A stretch of DNA of 64,000 bases from Candidatus Woesearchaeota archaeon. Its GTDB lineage: Archaea > Nanobdellota > Nanobdellia > Woesearchaeales > JABGUJ01. A program made the translations under genes and the position numbers. The stretch lies in NCBI GenBank assembly GCA_018646625.1, contig JABGUJ010000002.1:164843-228842 (forward strand). Reading direction: 5' to 3'. This document shows positions 18,176 to 27,392 of this stretch, in pieces. The notes under the pieces were generated by a model, which saw only the letters and a program-made list of their open reading frames with translations, did not search any database and was not told the DNA's origin. Each line of letters begins with the position of its first letter. Within the stretch, counting starts at the first letter, position 1.

Positions 18176-19336
18176 GTGCTCATAATCAAGAAAATACTAA
18201 CTTTAGGACTTTTGGTACTATTACTTGTTTCTGTCTGCTACGCGGCCGGTGATTACTATTATGACATCGCTGTTGAAGAAACCGCAGATACTTATTTTGA
18301 CGGCATCAGATTTGATGATGTTAAAGTATATGTTAATGGAGATAAAGAATCCAGAGTTGATGAAGAAGGCGGTAAGATAGATGCATCTCCTGATAACGAA
18401 GTTCTAGTTCAGTATAAAGTTGAGAGCATGTTTGATTCACAATCAACAATTGAAATGAAAGATGTTGATGTCTATGTTATAATATACAAGCTGTATGCAA
18501 GAGACAAAGATGATTTTGAAGAACATAGAGATAATCCGTTTGATTTAGAAGCGGGGGAAAGAGAAAGTGATGATCTAAAGTTTAAAGTTCCAGTAGAAAT
18601 AAGAGAAGGCCAGTATGAGATGGAGATCAGAGCCAAAGGTTACGATGACAAAGATAATCTTAGAGAAGGTTATGTTAAGTTTAGGCTCGATATAGATAAG
18701 GAAAGAAATGAACTTAAGTTGGATAGAAAATCAGTTTCGTCTAGCGGATATTGTGAAGGACTGGCCTATATTGCGATTGAGTTGGTTAATACAGGAAGTA
18801 GTAAGCAGAGATTAGATTTAGATATTGAAAATTATGAATTAGACATTCATTTTGACGAACATGTTGAACTGGACGACGATCCTGTGCATGAAGATAACAA
18901 ATATTACGAAACATTCAGAATCGAACAACCAAAATTAGATGTTATACAAGGAAGTTATCCAGTTAACATAAGAATTGAGTCAGAATATTCTCTTATTGAA
19001 GAAACAGTAACATTAACTGTTCCGAACTGCGGAGAATATACTCAAGATTCTGAGGCTTTAGATGTGATGAAGGCAAGGCTAGAAGAACAAAAAAAATCTG
19101 GCGAGTATGTTGCACCTGTTGCTGCTGAGCCAACTGTTGAAGTGATTTATTCTGAAAATCCAGTTGTTACTGCGAGTGGTTTTCCTCAAAAAACTACAAC
19201 CAATGTAGTTCAAAAAGATAATTTTCTTAAGAAGAATCCAAAACTAGTTTTGTTTACAATTCTAGATATTGGATTGTTGCTGGGTTTAGTAATTGCTGTT
19301 CAGGCTGTTATTAAGAAGAGGAAGGGGAAAGTTTAA
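18176..19336 (+). CDS. Putative S-layer/CARDB-like secreted protein with C-terminal TM
   Basis: GTG start, signal peptide, DDVKVYVNGDKE repeats, C-terminal LVLFTILDIGLLLGLVIAVQAVIKKRKGKV. Confidence 0.65.
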   Translation: MLIIKKILTLGLLVLLLVSVCYAAGDYYYDIAVEETADTYFDGIRFDDVKVYVNGDKESRVDEEGGKIDASPDNEVLVQYKVESMFDSQSTIEMKDVDVYVIIYKLYARDKDDFEEHRDNPFDLEAGERESDDLKFKVPVEIREGQYEMEIRAKGYDDKDNLREGYVKFRLDIDKERNELKLDRKSVSSSGYCEGLAYIAIELVNTGSSKQRLDLDIENYELDIHFDEHVELDDDPVHEDNKYYETFRIEQPKLDVIQGSYPVNIRIESEYSLIEETVTLTVPNCGEYTQDSEALDVMKARLEEQKKSGEYVAPVAAEPTVEVIYSENPVVTASGFPQKTTTNVVQKDNFLKKNPKLVLFTILDIGLLLGLVIAVQAVIKKRKGKV

Positions 19337-19473
19337 ACTCCTTTTCCCATTAATTCTCTAGCCATCGCATCCGGCGTTCTTCTCTCATAATTTACTTTAG
19401 AATTGTGAGTTCTACAAAATTAATTATGTAGAGTATAGAAATCTTTATAATATTCCGTACTAGCGTATATGAT

Positions 19474-20235
19474 ATGAATCCCCTTGAAGATCTGAAGAAA
19501 AGTATAAGTCTCCTTTCTAGTGCTGTTAGATTCTTTAAGGAGAGCCCAGAGCTCATGAAAGCTGAGAAGCGAGACTATTCCGACTTTAGATTGAATAAAG
19601 CAGAGTACTATTTGAATATAATTAAACAAACTCCTGATAGAATAAAGAATGCTTTGTACAAAATAGATACTGACGATAGTACAACTCAAGGAGCCGTAAC
19701 GAAAGCAATTGAAAGTGCCAACATGTTAACTCGAGTTTGCATGGCTAAAAATATCGAGTTAATATCCAAATCATTAGATGATTTGGCAAGTCATATTTCT
19801 AAATTTAAACTTGATTCTCCAACCTCAAGTGAATCTCAAGTGGTTCAATTCCCAATAAATAGAATTCCTGCCGCGATTAGAGGAGAAATTAAAGCAGATA
19901 TTGATGAAATGATGAGGTGTTTTACATCGGGATGTCTACGAAGTACAGCGATATTATGTGGTCGCATTCTTGAAACTGCTTTGCATAGAAAATATTATGA
20001 TGCAACAGGGAATGATATTCTTGCAACTAATCCAGGAATTGGGTTGGGGAAATTAATTGCAAAGCTAAAAGAAATGAATGTACAATTTGATCCAGGCATA
20101 ACTGAACAGATTCATTTGATTAACCAAGTGAGAATATATTCAGTTCATAAAGCACAACAACCATTTGTTCCTTCTAAAAATCAAGCTCACGCTATGATTC
20201 TTTATACTCTAGATGTTTTGAAGAAACTATTTTAG
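19474..20235 (+). CDS. DUF4145/HEPN-like domain protein
   Basis: CLRSTAILCGRILETALHRKYY ... LINQVRIYSVHKAQ (Rx4H). Confidence 0.5.
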   Translation: MNPLEDLKKSISLLSSAVRFFKESPELMKAEKRDYSDFRLNKAEYYLNIIKQTPDRIKNALYKIDTDDSTTQGAVTKAIESANMLTRVCMAKNIELISKSLDDLASHISKFKLDSPTSSESQVVQFPINRIPAAIRGEIKADIDEMMRCFTSGCLRSTAILCGRILETALHRKYYDATGNDILATNPGIGLGKLIAKLKEMNVQFDPGITEQIHLINQVRIYSVHKAQQPFVPSKNQAHAMILYTLDVLKKLF

Positions 20236-20253
20236 AGCGTTAATAGAATTAAA

Positions 20254-21030
20254 TCAAATCTTTTTTAGGTTATTTCTGACTATCGTCCAGTTAAGATCAA
20301 AGCGCTGTAATGACTTTAGGTTCCCGCCAATAACCTGATTCTTTTGTTTTTTAATGGCATCAAGAAATTCACCAGTATTGTTTGCGTATGCTACAGTAAC
20401 TGTTGTTCCTAAAAGATTGGTGTTGTGACAATCCGATCCTCCGGTGAACGCCTTACCTGATTTTAATGCCCATTCAGTTGCCTTCCTGTTACCCCCAATA
20501 CTCTGCGATGAGTTAATTACCTCTATCGCATCTAGTTTCTTGAATAATCTTTTGTTTTCATTGAACATCTCATAACTCCTCTTAGGTCTCATAGAGAATG
20601 GATGTGGCAGAGATATCAAACAATTATAGTTGCTGGCTTCATCCATATACTCTTCAGCACTCTTAGAAGTCTTTCGTAAATCAAAATATTTGTTATTGAC
20701 CAAACTGTTCTTAATCATTTTATCATAGAACTGTTCAAGTTCTTTAGGATCATAGAAATAGAATAGAATATCTTTGCAATCTATTGTTCCAACCTCTACC
20801 GCAGGTATTGCGACCACATCTTTATGTTTACAGGCCAATATACTGCCCTTCACCGCATTATGATCCGTAACAGATATTCCAATATTGGCACGCTTGCATA
20901 ATCTCAGAGTGTCTTTTATTCCAACCAAACCATCAGAGTACGTAGAGTGGTAATGTAAGTCCACGCACAATAGTCCATCTCGTCTAAGCGAGTTAATATC
21001 TGGACTCCCGAATATGATATTTTGTCTCAT
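20254..21030 (-). CDS. PHP-domain metal-dependent phosphoesterase
   Basis: DLHYHSTYSDG, SVTDHNAVKG, LPHPF, GGSDCHN. Confidence 0.88.
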   Translation of the reverse strand: MRQNIIFGSPDINSLRRDGLLCVDLHYHSTYSDGLVGIKDTLRLCKRANIGISVTDHNAVKGSILACKHKDVVAIPAVEVGTIDCKDILFYFYDPKELEQFYDKMIKNSLVNNKYFDLRKTSKSAEEYMDEASNYNCLISLPHPFSMRPKRSYEMFNENKRLFKKLDAIEVINSSQSIGGNRKATEWALKSGKAFTGGSDCHNTNLLGTTVTVAYANNTGEFLDAIKKQKNQVIGGNLKSLQRFDLNWTIVRNNLKKI

Positions 21031-21045
21031 TGTTTAAGAAGATAG

Positions 21046-21975
21046 TTATTTTTCAAAGACTTTTCTTTCTATCTTTTTAATTCTATGCTTGATTACATGC
21101 TCAAATAATTGACCATAATAATCTAGCTCTTCTCTAGCGTCCCGATAATAATAATTAATCATCGGACCTAATGTCTTAACATGAGTCGTTGCCATCTTAG
21201 CACCCATCACTGCTTTTCTGATATTGCTTAAGTGAACTCCAGCGATCTCATTTCTTTGTTTGGATATAACTTTATAAAATGATTCAAGATCATGTGCTTT
21301 TCCATATGCGAGTGCTTTCCCCAACGTCTTGACATCGTGACTATCCGAACCAGCAGTTTTGGGTTTTTTCAAATGCGAAGCTAATCGTTTTGATAATATA
21401 TTTTCATTTACTGTTTGCATAGCATTGATAGCTTCTATCCAGTCAAACTTTCTAAGGATCGAGTGGTCTACCTTTCCTCGATGAATCTTACTCATGATCC
21501 CCCCTGAAAATGGTGAATAAGGGTGAGGAAGACACAGGATAGCATTGTACTTATCCTTAAGATCAACAAGGTCCTCCGCACTTCGAGTGGTTGCAAGAAC
21601 CGGATCTTTGTATCTAAATTTCTTAACTTCTTTTTCATAAAAAGACTTTAGTGATCCGAAATCATGAAAATAAAATAAGATGTGACATCTCTCTTTTGCA
21701 GTTACTTCTATTCCCGGAATTATCTTGTCTTTATAGTTCTTTAATTTAGAAAGCATTAATGATCCTTTTATCTCATTGTGGTCGGTAACCGCAATATTAA
21801 TTCCTAAATTATCGATTGTCTCTTTTACTTGATTTAAAGTATTAAGACCATCAGAATAAATTGTATGAGAATGCATATCTGCATAAATAAAACCATCTTC
21901 CCTATTCACAACTTTATTGCGAATTTCTTTCTTACGCTTTCTATCATCTCTGATGCGTTTGATCCTTTTTTTCAT
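21046..21975 (-). CDS. PHP-domain metal-dependent phosphoesterase (tandem paralogue)
   Basis: DMHSHTIYSDG, AVTDHNEIKG, LPHPYSPF, AGSDSHD. Confidence 0.88.
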   Translation of the reverse strand: MKKRIKRIRDDRKRKKEIRNKVVNREDGFIYADMHSHTIYSDGLNTLNQVKETIDNLGINIAVTDHNEIKGSLMLSKLKNYKDKIIPGIEVTAKERCHILFYFHDFGSLKSFYEKEVKKFRYKDPVLATTRSAEDLVDLKDKYNAILCLPHPYSPFSGGIMSKIHRGKVDHSILRKFDWIEAINAMQTVNENILSKRLASHLKKPKTAGSDSHDVKTLGKALAYGKAHDLESFYKVISKQRNEIAGVHLSNIRKAVMGAKMATTHVKTLGPMINYYYRDAREELDYYGQLFEHVIKHRIKKIERKVFEK

Positions 21976-22065
21976 CTTAAGTGGTTATAATACTTAATAA
22001 TTGATTAGCTCCAATAAAACCTGTGATTGAAAATATATATAAATACTTCTGTTATAACATCAGTA

Positions 22066-22518
22066 ATGAACGTCGTTAAACCGTTGCTGTTGCTTCTAAA
22101 AAACTATTCCCTAGTAAAGAAACTGACAAAGTTTGCAACGATTGGTTTCTTAACTTGGTTAATTGAGGTAACCTTACTTGCACTTATGGTTGAACTAGGG
22201 GATCTATATTATCTTCGTGCGGCCGCAATTGCAATTGTTTTCTCTAACACATTCAACTTCACATTTAACAAATTATGGACTTTTCAGAACAAAGAAAAGA
22301 AAGCTGTGAAAGTGCAATTACCACTATTTATTGCACAGAAAGTCGTTGGCGTGGCAGTCTATCTCTTCCTTATGTATACTCTAGTAGATATGGCAGGTTT
22401 TTGGTACATTTACTCGCAAATAATCTGCGGTTCCCTAATAGGTATATTTAATTTTACATTCTGTGGTTTGGTTGTTTTCAAGCAGAGAGCAGCTAGAAAA
22501 GCTAGAAAACGAATATAG
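22066..22518 (+). CDS. GtrA-like membrane protein
   Basis: KLTKFATIGFLTWLIEVTLL ... FNFTFNKLWTFQ ... IFNFTFCGLVVFK. Confidence 0.85.
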   Translation: MNVVKPLLLLLKNYSLVKKLTKFATIGFLTWLIEVTLLALMVELGDLYYLRAAAIAIVFSNTFNFTFNKLWTFQNKEKKAVKVQLPLFIAQKVVGVAVYLFLMYTLVDMAGFWYIYSQIICGSLIGIFNFTFCGLVVFKQRAARKARKRI

Positions 22519-22595
22519 AAGACTTGTATCTATAAATTCACCAAAAAACTTATAAAGGCGCATTTTATAAACTAAGCAAAAGAGGATGATTATAT

Positions 22596-23432
22596 ATGAA
22601 ATCTAGGTTGGCGGTGGCGGTAGTTCTTCTAGCAGCAGTAATTGCTCTTGCGTCTATGAACTATCCTTCTAAATCTATAATAATTGTATGTAACGAACCT
22701 TACATAATGTATGGCGATGGTTGCTGCTTGGATACTAATTATAATAATGTGTGTGATGATCGTGAAGCAACATCGAAGCCAAGTTCTTATGAAATACAAC
22801 ACGAAATATATGATGAAGTATTAGAAGAACCGGTAGTTGAATTTGTTGAGGTTCCTTTAGAGGAAGAACCTGAAACAATGGCACAACCTGCTGCATTTAG
22901 CACTCCTACATGTGGTGATGGGGTCTGTGATGACAGATCTTCTTTCTTTCAAGATTACAAAGTAATGTGTGATGAGATCACTTGCGCAGTTAATGATGTT
23001 ATAACAGAGAATACTTTCTCTTGTCCAAGAGATTGCGGATATAAATGCGGTGAACGTACCAACTTCTATGTTGGTGAATGCAAACGTTCTGATTCGTTGT
23101 TAGTGCTTGAATTATCAAATGTTGGAAAGAATCCAATTGTGGGATTCTCATTTGTTTACACGACTTACAATACTAAAGATGAATATACATCAACAAGTTA
23201 TAGCATACATTCTTACGCTATAGAAGATTTCAAAGAAAACGTAGGATACGAGACGATGAGTTATTTGCTTAAACCTGGAGATAAGAGGGATTTCACATTC
23301 CAAAAAGCAATGTGGGAAGCAGAACTTGGAGATCGTTTAAGTCAAATTCAAATTATTCCTCGAATACTATCTGAAGACGAGATTGTTGATTGTTCAAATC
23401 AGCGAGTGGTCTTTAAGCTTGATAAATGTTAG
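22596..23432 (+). CDS. Secreted/membrane-anchored protein with Cys plus EF-hand-loop module
   Basis: VCNEPYIMYGDGCCLDTNYNNVCDDRE after an N-terminal hydrophobic segment. Confidence 0.6.
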   Translation: MKSRLAVAVVLLAAVIALASMNYPSKSIIIVCNEPYIMYGDGCCLDTNYNNVCDDREATSKPSSYEIQHEIYDEVLEEPVVEFVEVPLEEEPETMAQPAAFSTPTCGDGVCDDRSSFFQDYKVMCDEITCAVNDVITENTFSCPRDCGYKCGERTNFYVGECKRSDSLLVLELSNVGKNPIVGFSFVYTTYNTKDEYTSTSYSIHSYAIEDFKENVGYETMSYLLKPGDKRDFTFQKAMWEAELGDRLSQIQIIPRILSEDEIVDCSNQRVVFKLDKC

Positions 23433-23485
23433 GCCAAGTAAAAGAGGAATAACCAAAAAATTACATTAATACGAGGTGGAGATAA

Positions 23486-24091
23486 ATGAATACGAAAATT
23501 TTATTCGGACTTTTTGTGATCTTGTTACTAGTATTCTCAGGATGCGGAAGTCAAGCAGAACCAGAAACTCCTGATGAACCAACAGTACCAGCGGAACCGG
23601 TTGTTACAGAACCAGAACCTGAAGTTGTTGAGGAAATCATAGAAGCGCCTGCTGAGCCGGTTATTGACGAAGATGGTGAAGAAGTTCTTGAAGGAATGAC
23701 TGAAACAATCGAAGCAGAAGAAATGGATTACATTGCTTGTGATGAATCATTCACTCTGGCAGTTGTTAACAAAGGCGGATGTACTGTTGAAGAAAGTACT
23801 ATGCATTTGAGAGTGAAGAAAGTATCTTCTGCAGAATTTGATGGACTACTATTTACTTATGTTTCCCAGTCCAAGGAAGAAGCTAGAGAGCAATCTCCTG
23901 GATCTTTTGAAGAAGGTCAAGTTAAAGAATTTAATTTGGACTTGAGCAAATACGAGAGCTTAATGCCTCTTAAATCTGTACAAGTTACACCTTTGACTAA
24001 AGACGAAGCTGGAAACACAGTTATGTGTCTAAACCAAAGAATTAACTACCCATTCAAAAATTGCGAAGCTGAAGCAATGAAGATGGTTTAA
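23486..24091 (+). CDS. Predicted lipoprotein
   Basis: Lipobox LLVFSGCGSQ, acidic/Pro-rich linker, Cys-containing C-terminal domain. Confidence 0.65.
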   Translation: MNTKILFGLFVILLLVFSGCGSQAEPETPDEPTVPAEPVVTEPEPEVVEEIIEAPAEPVIDEDGEEVLEGMTETIEAEEMDYIACDESFTLAVVNKGGCTVEESTMHLRVKKVSSAEFDGLLFTYVSQSKEEAREQSPGSFEEGQVKEFNLDLSKYESLMPLKSVQVTPLTKDEAGNTVMCLNQRINYPFKNCEAEAMKMV

Positions 24092-24130
24092 TTCTTTTTT
24101 ATTTTATTTTTTTAGTTTTTAACAAGAGGG

Positions 24131-25369
24131 GTGAAAATGAAAAGATTATTTTTAGGGATTGTGGTGGTTGCATTTATTTTGTTAATTGCCCTTGTAAAAG
24201 TAGATTTCTTTAAACCTACGCCAATTCAACCAGTTTGTAATGCTCCTTATATTCACTTTGAGACCGATTGTTGTCTGGATGTAAACGATAATGCAATTTG
24301 CGACTCACAGGAAGAGATCGCTAAGAAGATAGACGAAGCAGAAGCGAGGGTAAGTGAAGTCAAACCTTCGGAAAACATCGATCCATTTGATGCTGCAAAA
24401 GCCAGCGAAGAAATTCTAAAGCTTTCTGAAGACTTCATGACTTATTTGTTAGATGATGATTATCATTCATTGTATTATTTATTCTCGGAAGAGTTCAAAA
24501 GCGAAGTGGATATAGATAATTTCGTCTTTGTGCTTAATAATATACCATTCATGCCTGAAGTTGAATCCATGTATGTCGCATCGTTAACTGTAAGAAGAAA
24601 TGAAGCGACTCTTACTTTTGGTGGAGAAGGTTCTGCATTTATGCTAGAAACTTTTGGATCAACTTCTTTAGCATATGACGACTACTATGGTTGGAGATTT
24701 GAGGACTTTTCAAATTATTTCGAACAATCTGTAAGTGAGTTCTGCATTCAATATTCTGAAAGTTCAGAAGAATGTATGTATGACTATGCGGTATTAAGCG
24801 AATATTCCGCAATGTGTGCAACTTTGTCTTCTCTTAAACCAAAATGTTTCTACAAAGTAGCATTAAAAACAGAAGATGCATCTTTATGCCATAAATCTGG
24901 TGAGTATCAACAAAGTTGTTTAACTTCTCTTGATATTCCGCTGACTTTATCTCAAAGAGTGAGATTCTGTGAAGATGATTTCAATTGCTTGCTGTGGCTT
25001 GCAATTAATGAAAACGATCGTACTGTTTGCGATTCTTTGAGTAACATTGATGCAGTACATAGATGTTATGGTCTGATTGCATATTTAGCTGATGATTACC
25101 AGCCTTGCATAGATTTAGGCAACGGTAAAGCGTCTTATTATTGCTCTATTCCGTTTATTGCAGATTTAGATACTGCGAGTGCTAATGATAACTCTATATG
25201 CAGTAGATTTGATGCGACATATTCTGCAAAATGCCAAGGAGATGTTCTAACGCACAGATTCACTGAGCAGAACTATGTTGGCTGGGCCTACAACAGAGAA
25301 TCTTCGCCCTCTGGAACAAAGACGGGAAAAGGTAGTGGTGTTGACATCTACAAAAAACCATTGAGGTAA
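24131..25369 (+). CDS. Membrane-anchored protein: EF-hand-loop module plus Cys-paired helical repeats
   Basis: VCNAPYIHFETDCCLDVNDNAICDSQEE; C-terminal C-x9-11-C repeats. Confidence 0.6.
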   Translation: MKMKRLFLGIVVVAFILLIALVKVDFFKPTPIQPVCNAPYIHFETDCCLDVNDNAICDSQEEIAKKIDEAEARVSEVKPSENIDPFDAAKASEEILKLSEDFMTYLLDDDYHSLYYLFSEEFKSEVDIDNFVFVLNNIPFMPEVESMYVASLTVRRNEATLTFGGEGSAFMLETFGSTSLAYDDYYGWRFEDFSNYFEQSVSEFCIQYSESSEECMYDYAVLSEYSAMCATLSSLKPKCFYKVALKTEDASLCHKSGEYQQSCLTSLDIPLTLSQRVRFCEDDFNCLLWLAINENDRTVCDSLSNIDAVHRCYGLIAYLADDYQPCIDLGNGKASYYCSIPFIADLDTASANDNSICSRFDATYSAKCQGDVLTHRFTEQNYVGWAYNRESSPSGTKTGKGSGVDIYKKPLR

Positions 25370-25374
25370 CTATC

Positions 25375-26541
25375 ATGAAATTATTACATACATCAACATT
25401 GGTTGTTCTGCTTGCGGTCTTGCTTTTAGCGGGATGTAATCAGATCAGTGAGACTAATTGTGATCATCCGTATATTCTTGTAGGGACTAGCTGCTGCTTG
25501 GATGTTAATGAAAATAGTGTGTGCGATGATCATGAAGAAAATATGTTGGTGTTAGTTGAACCAGAGATGGAAATAGTGGATGAACCTGTTGTTGAAGAAA
25601 CTGAAGAGGTTGAAGAAGAAATTCCTGATTATTTTTCTCAAACATATCAAGCACCTGTAGACGAAGTGGTGGATGAGAAACAGTATGATGTTGTTGATAC
25701 TGTAATTGAGGAAACTAGTGTTCCTGCTTCAGGCATGTTGAAGATGCACATTCTTGATATAGAAAATAGCAGAGGTCAAAGTGTTGTAGTAGAAACTCCT
25801 TCTGGAGATCTTATTTTGATTGATACTGCTATGAAAACATACGGATCAGTTATTGAAAGGTTCCTGAAAGGATCACTTAATGCCAATGCAATTGATTTGT
25901 TAATTATTAGCAGCATTGATGATAACCTTATTGGTGGTTATGATATCTTAAGAACTGAGTTCCCTGTTGGTTTACTAGTAGACAATGGTGCGGTTTCAAA
26001 CACCTTCCAATACTATAAATACGATATGTATGCTAGATCGGGAAATTATGATAAGATAGACCAAGATTCAGTATTTGAGTTTGATGACGGAGTTAACGTA
26101 GAACTTCTTGTTTCTTATGATACGTTATCACAAAGCAAGATGGATTCAACTGATTCTATTGTTGTGAGAATAACATATGGAGATGTTGCTTACCTTATTA
26201 TGACTGATTGTGTTGGTATTTGTGAAACAGAGATACTTAATACTGCAGAAGTTAAAGCAGATGTTATTGTTCTGGCAGATCACGGGGATGCTGATGGAGC
26301 AAAAGCCAACTTCTTGGATACTGTCGCACCTAAATATGCGTCTGTAGCGAAGATCAAGGGGTTACCGGCCAAGACCAGATACCGGCTAGATAATGCAGGA
26401 ATAAAGTGGTACAATACTTTTGATTATGGTATTGTGACTTTCTCTACTGATGGCACTTCAGTCTCAGTAGACAATGCCAAGTTAGTAGATCCTGGTTCGC
26501 TCTATAAACCAGAGGTCAAGACTGCGGATAAATATTACTAA
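25375..26541 (+). CDS. Lipoprotein with EF-hand-loop module and ComEC-like metallo-beta-lactamase fold lacking canonical metal ligands
   Basis: LLLAGC lipobox; CDHPYILVGTSCCLDVNENSVCDDHEE; MHILDIENSRGQSVVVETPSGDLILIDTA ... LLIISSIDDNLIGGYD. Confidence 0.65.
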   Translation: MKLLHTSTLVVLLAVLLLAGCNQISETNCDHPYILVGTSCCLDVNENSVCDDHEENMLVLVEPEMEIVDEPVVEETEEVEEEIPDYFSQTYQAPVDEVVDEKQYDVVDTVIEETSVPASGMLKMHILDIENSRGQSVVVETPSGDLILIDTAMKTYGSVIERFLKGSLNANAIDLLIISSIDDNLIGGYDILRTEFPVGLLVDNGAVSNTFQYYKYDMYARSGNYDKIDQDSVFEFDDGVNVELLVSYDTLSQSKMDSTDSIVVRITYGDVAYLIMTDCVGICETEILNTAEVKADVIVLADHGDADGAKANFLDTVAPKYASVAKIKGLPAKTRYRLDNAGIKWYNTFDYGIVTFSTDGTSVSVDNAKLVDPGSLYKPEVKTADKYY

Positions 26542-26666
26542 ATGACGTAATATGAGGATAGTAGCCATTGTCTCAGCACCGAAACCTTTAAATATGACCT
26601 GGTAATGTATAGGGGTAGGCGTTCTAATGATTAAAATGAATAATTCTAGAAGAGTGTTGATTAAAC

Positions 26667-27320
26667 ATGACATCAGATAATCTAAGTAAAGAAGGAAGGA
26701 TGAAAACTGGCACTACTACGGTATGTGTTAAGTGTAAAGACGGTATTGTTTTGGCAGCAGATAAAAGAGCAACTGCAGGCCACATGATAGCAGACAAAAG
26801 AGCTAAGAAGATACATATAGTATCCGATGATATGGCCCTGACAATCGCAGGAATGGTTTCTGATGCGCAGCTTTTAACTAAGCTAATAAGAGCAGAAATC
26901 AAATTGAAATCACTGAGAGTTGACAGATCAACTACAGTAAAAGAAGCTGCTAATATTCTAGCAGGAATGAATTATAATAATATAAGGACACCAAGTATGG
27001 TTCCAGGTATTGTTGGATTTCTATTTGCAGGACATGATGAAGAAAAAGGATTCACTGCATACAACATAGGAATTGACGGTAGTATTTCTGAGATTGTTGA
27101 TTACGAAAGTGATGGATCAGGATCTCCTTTTGCATTAGGTGCTCTTGAGAATTTGTACAAAAAGGATCTTTCAATTAAAGAGGGAGTTGAGATTGCTACG
27201 AGAGCTATTAGCACAGCATTACAAAGAGATAGTGCATCAGGTAATGGCTTGAATGTGGTTACAATAACCAAAGAAGGTGCAAAACTAATACTTGAAAAAG
27301 ATATTGAAACAAAGCTTTGA
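26667..27320 (+). CDS. psmB: Proteasome beta subunit
   Basis: Short propeptide then TGTTTVCVKCKDGIVLAADKRATAGHMI. Confidence 0.93.
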   Translation: MTSDNLSKEGRMKTGTTTVCVKCKDGIVLAADKRATAGHMIADKRAKKIHIVSDDMALTIAGMVSDAQLLTKLIRAEIKLKSLRVDRSTTVKEAANILAGMNYNNIRTPSMVPGIVGFLFAGHDEEKGFTAYNIGIDGSISEIVDYESDGSGSPFALGALENLYKKDLSIKEGVEIATRAISTALQRDSASGNGLNVVTITKEGAKLILEKDIETKL

Positions 27321-27392
27321 TTTGATCGTGTTTTCTAAATTAAAGTTTATTTATTTTTATTAGGCTTTTTTGTTACGAGGTTTTTATTTAAA

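Noticed and set aside
19420-19689. Minus-strand 89-aa ORF antisense to the DUF4145-like gene
   Set aside because: Shadow ORF of a better supported plus-strand gene.
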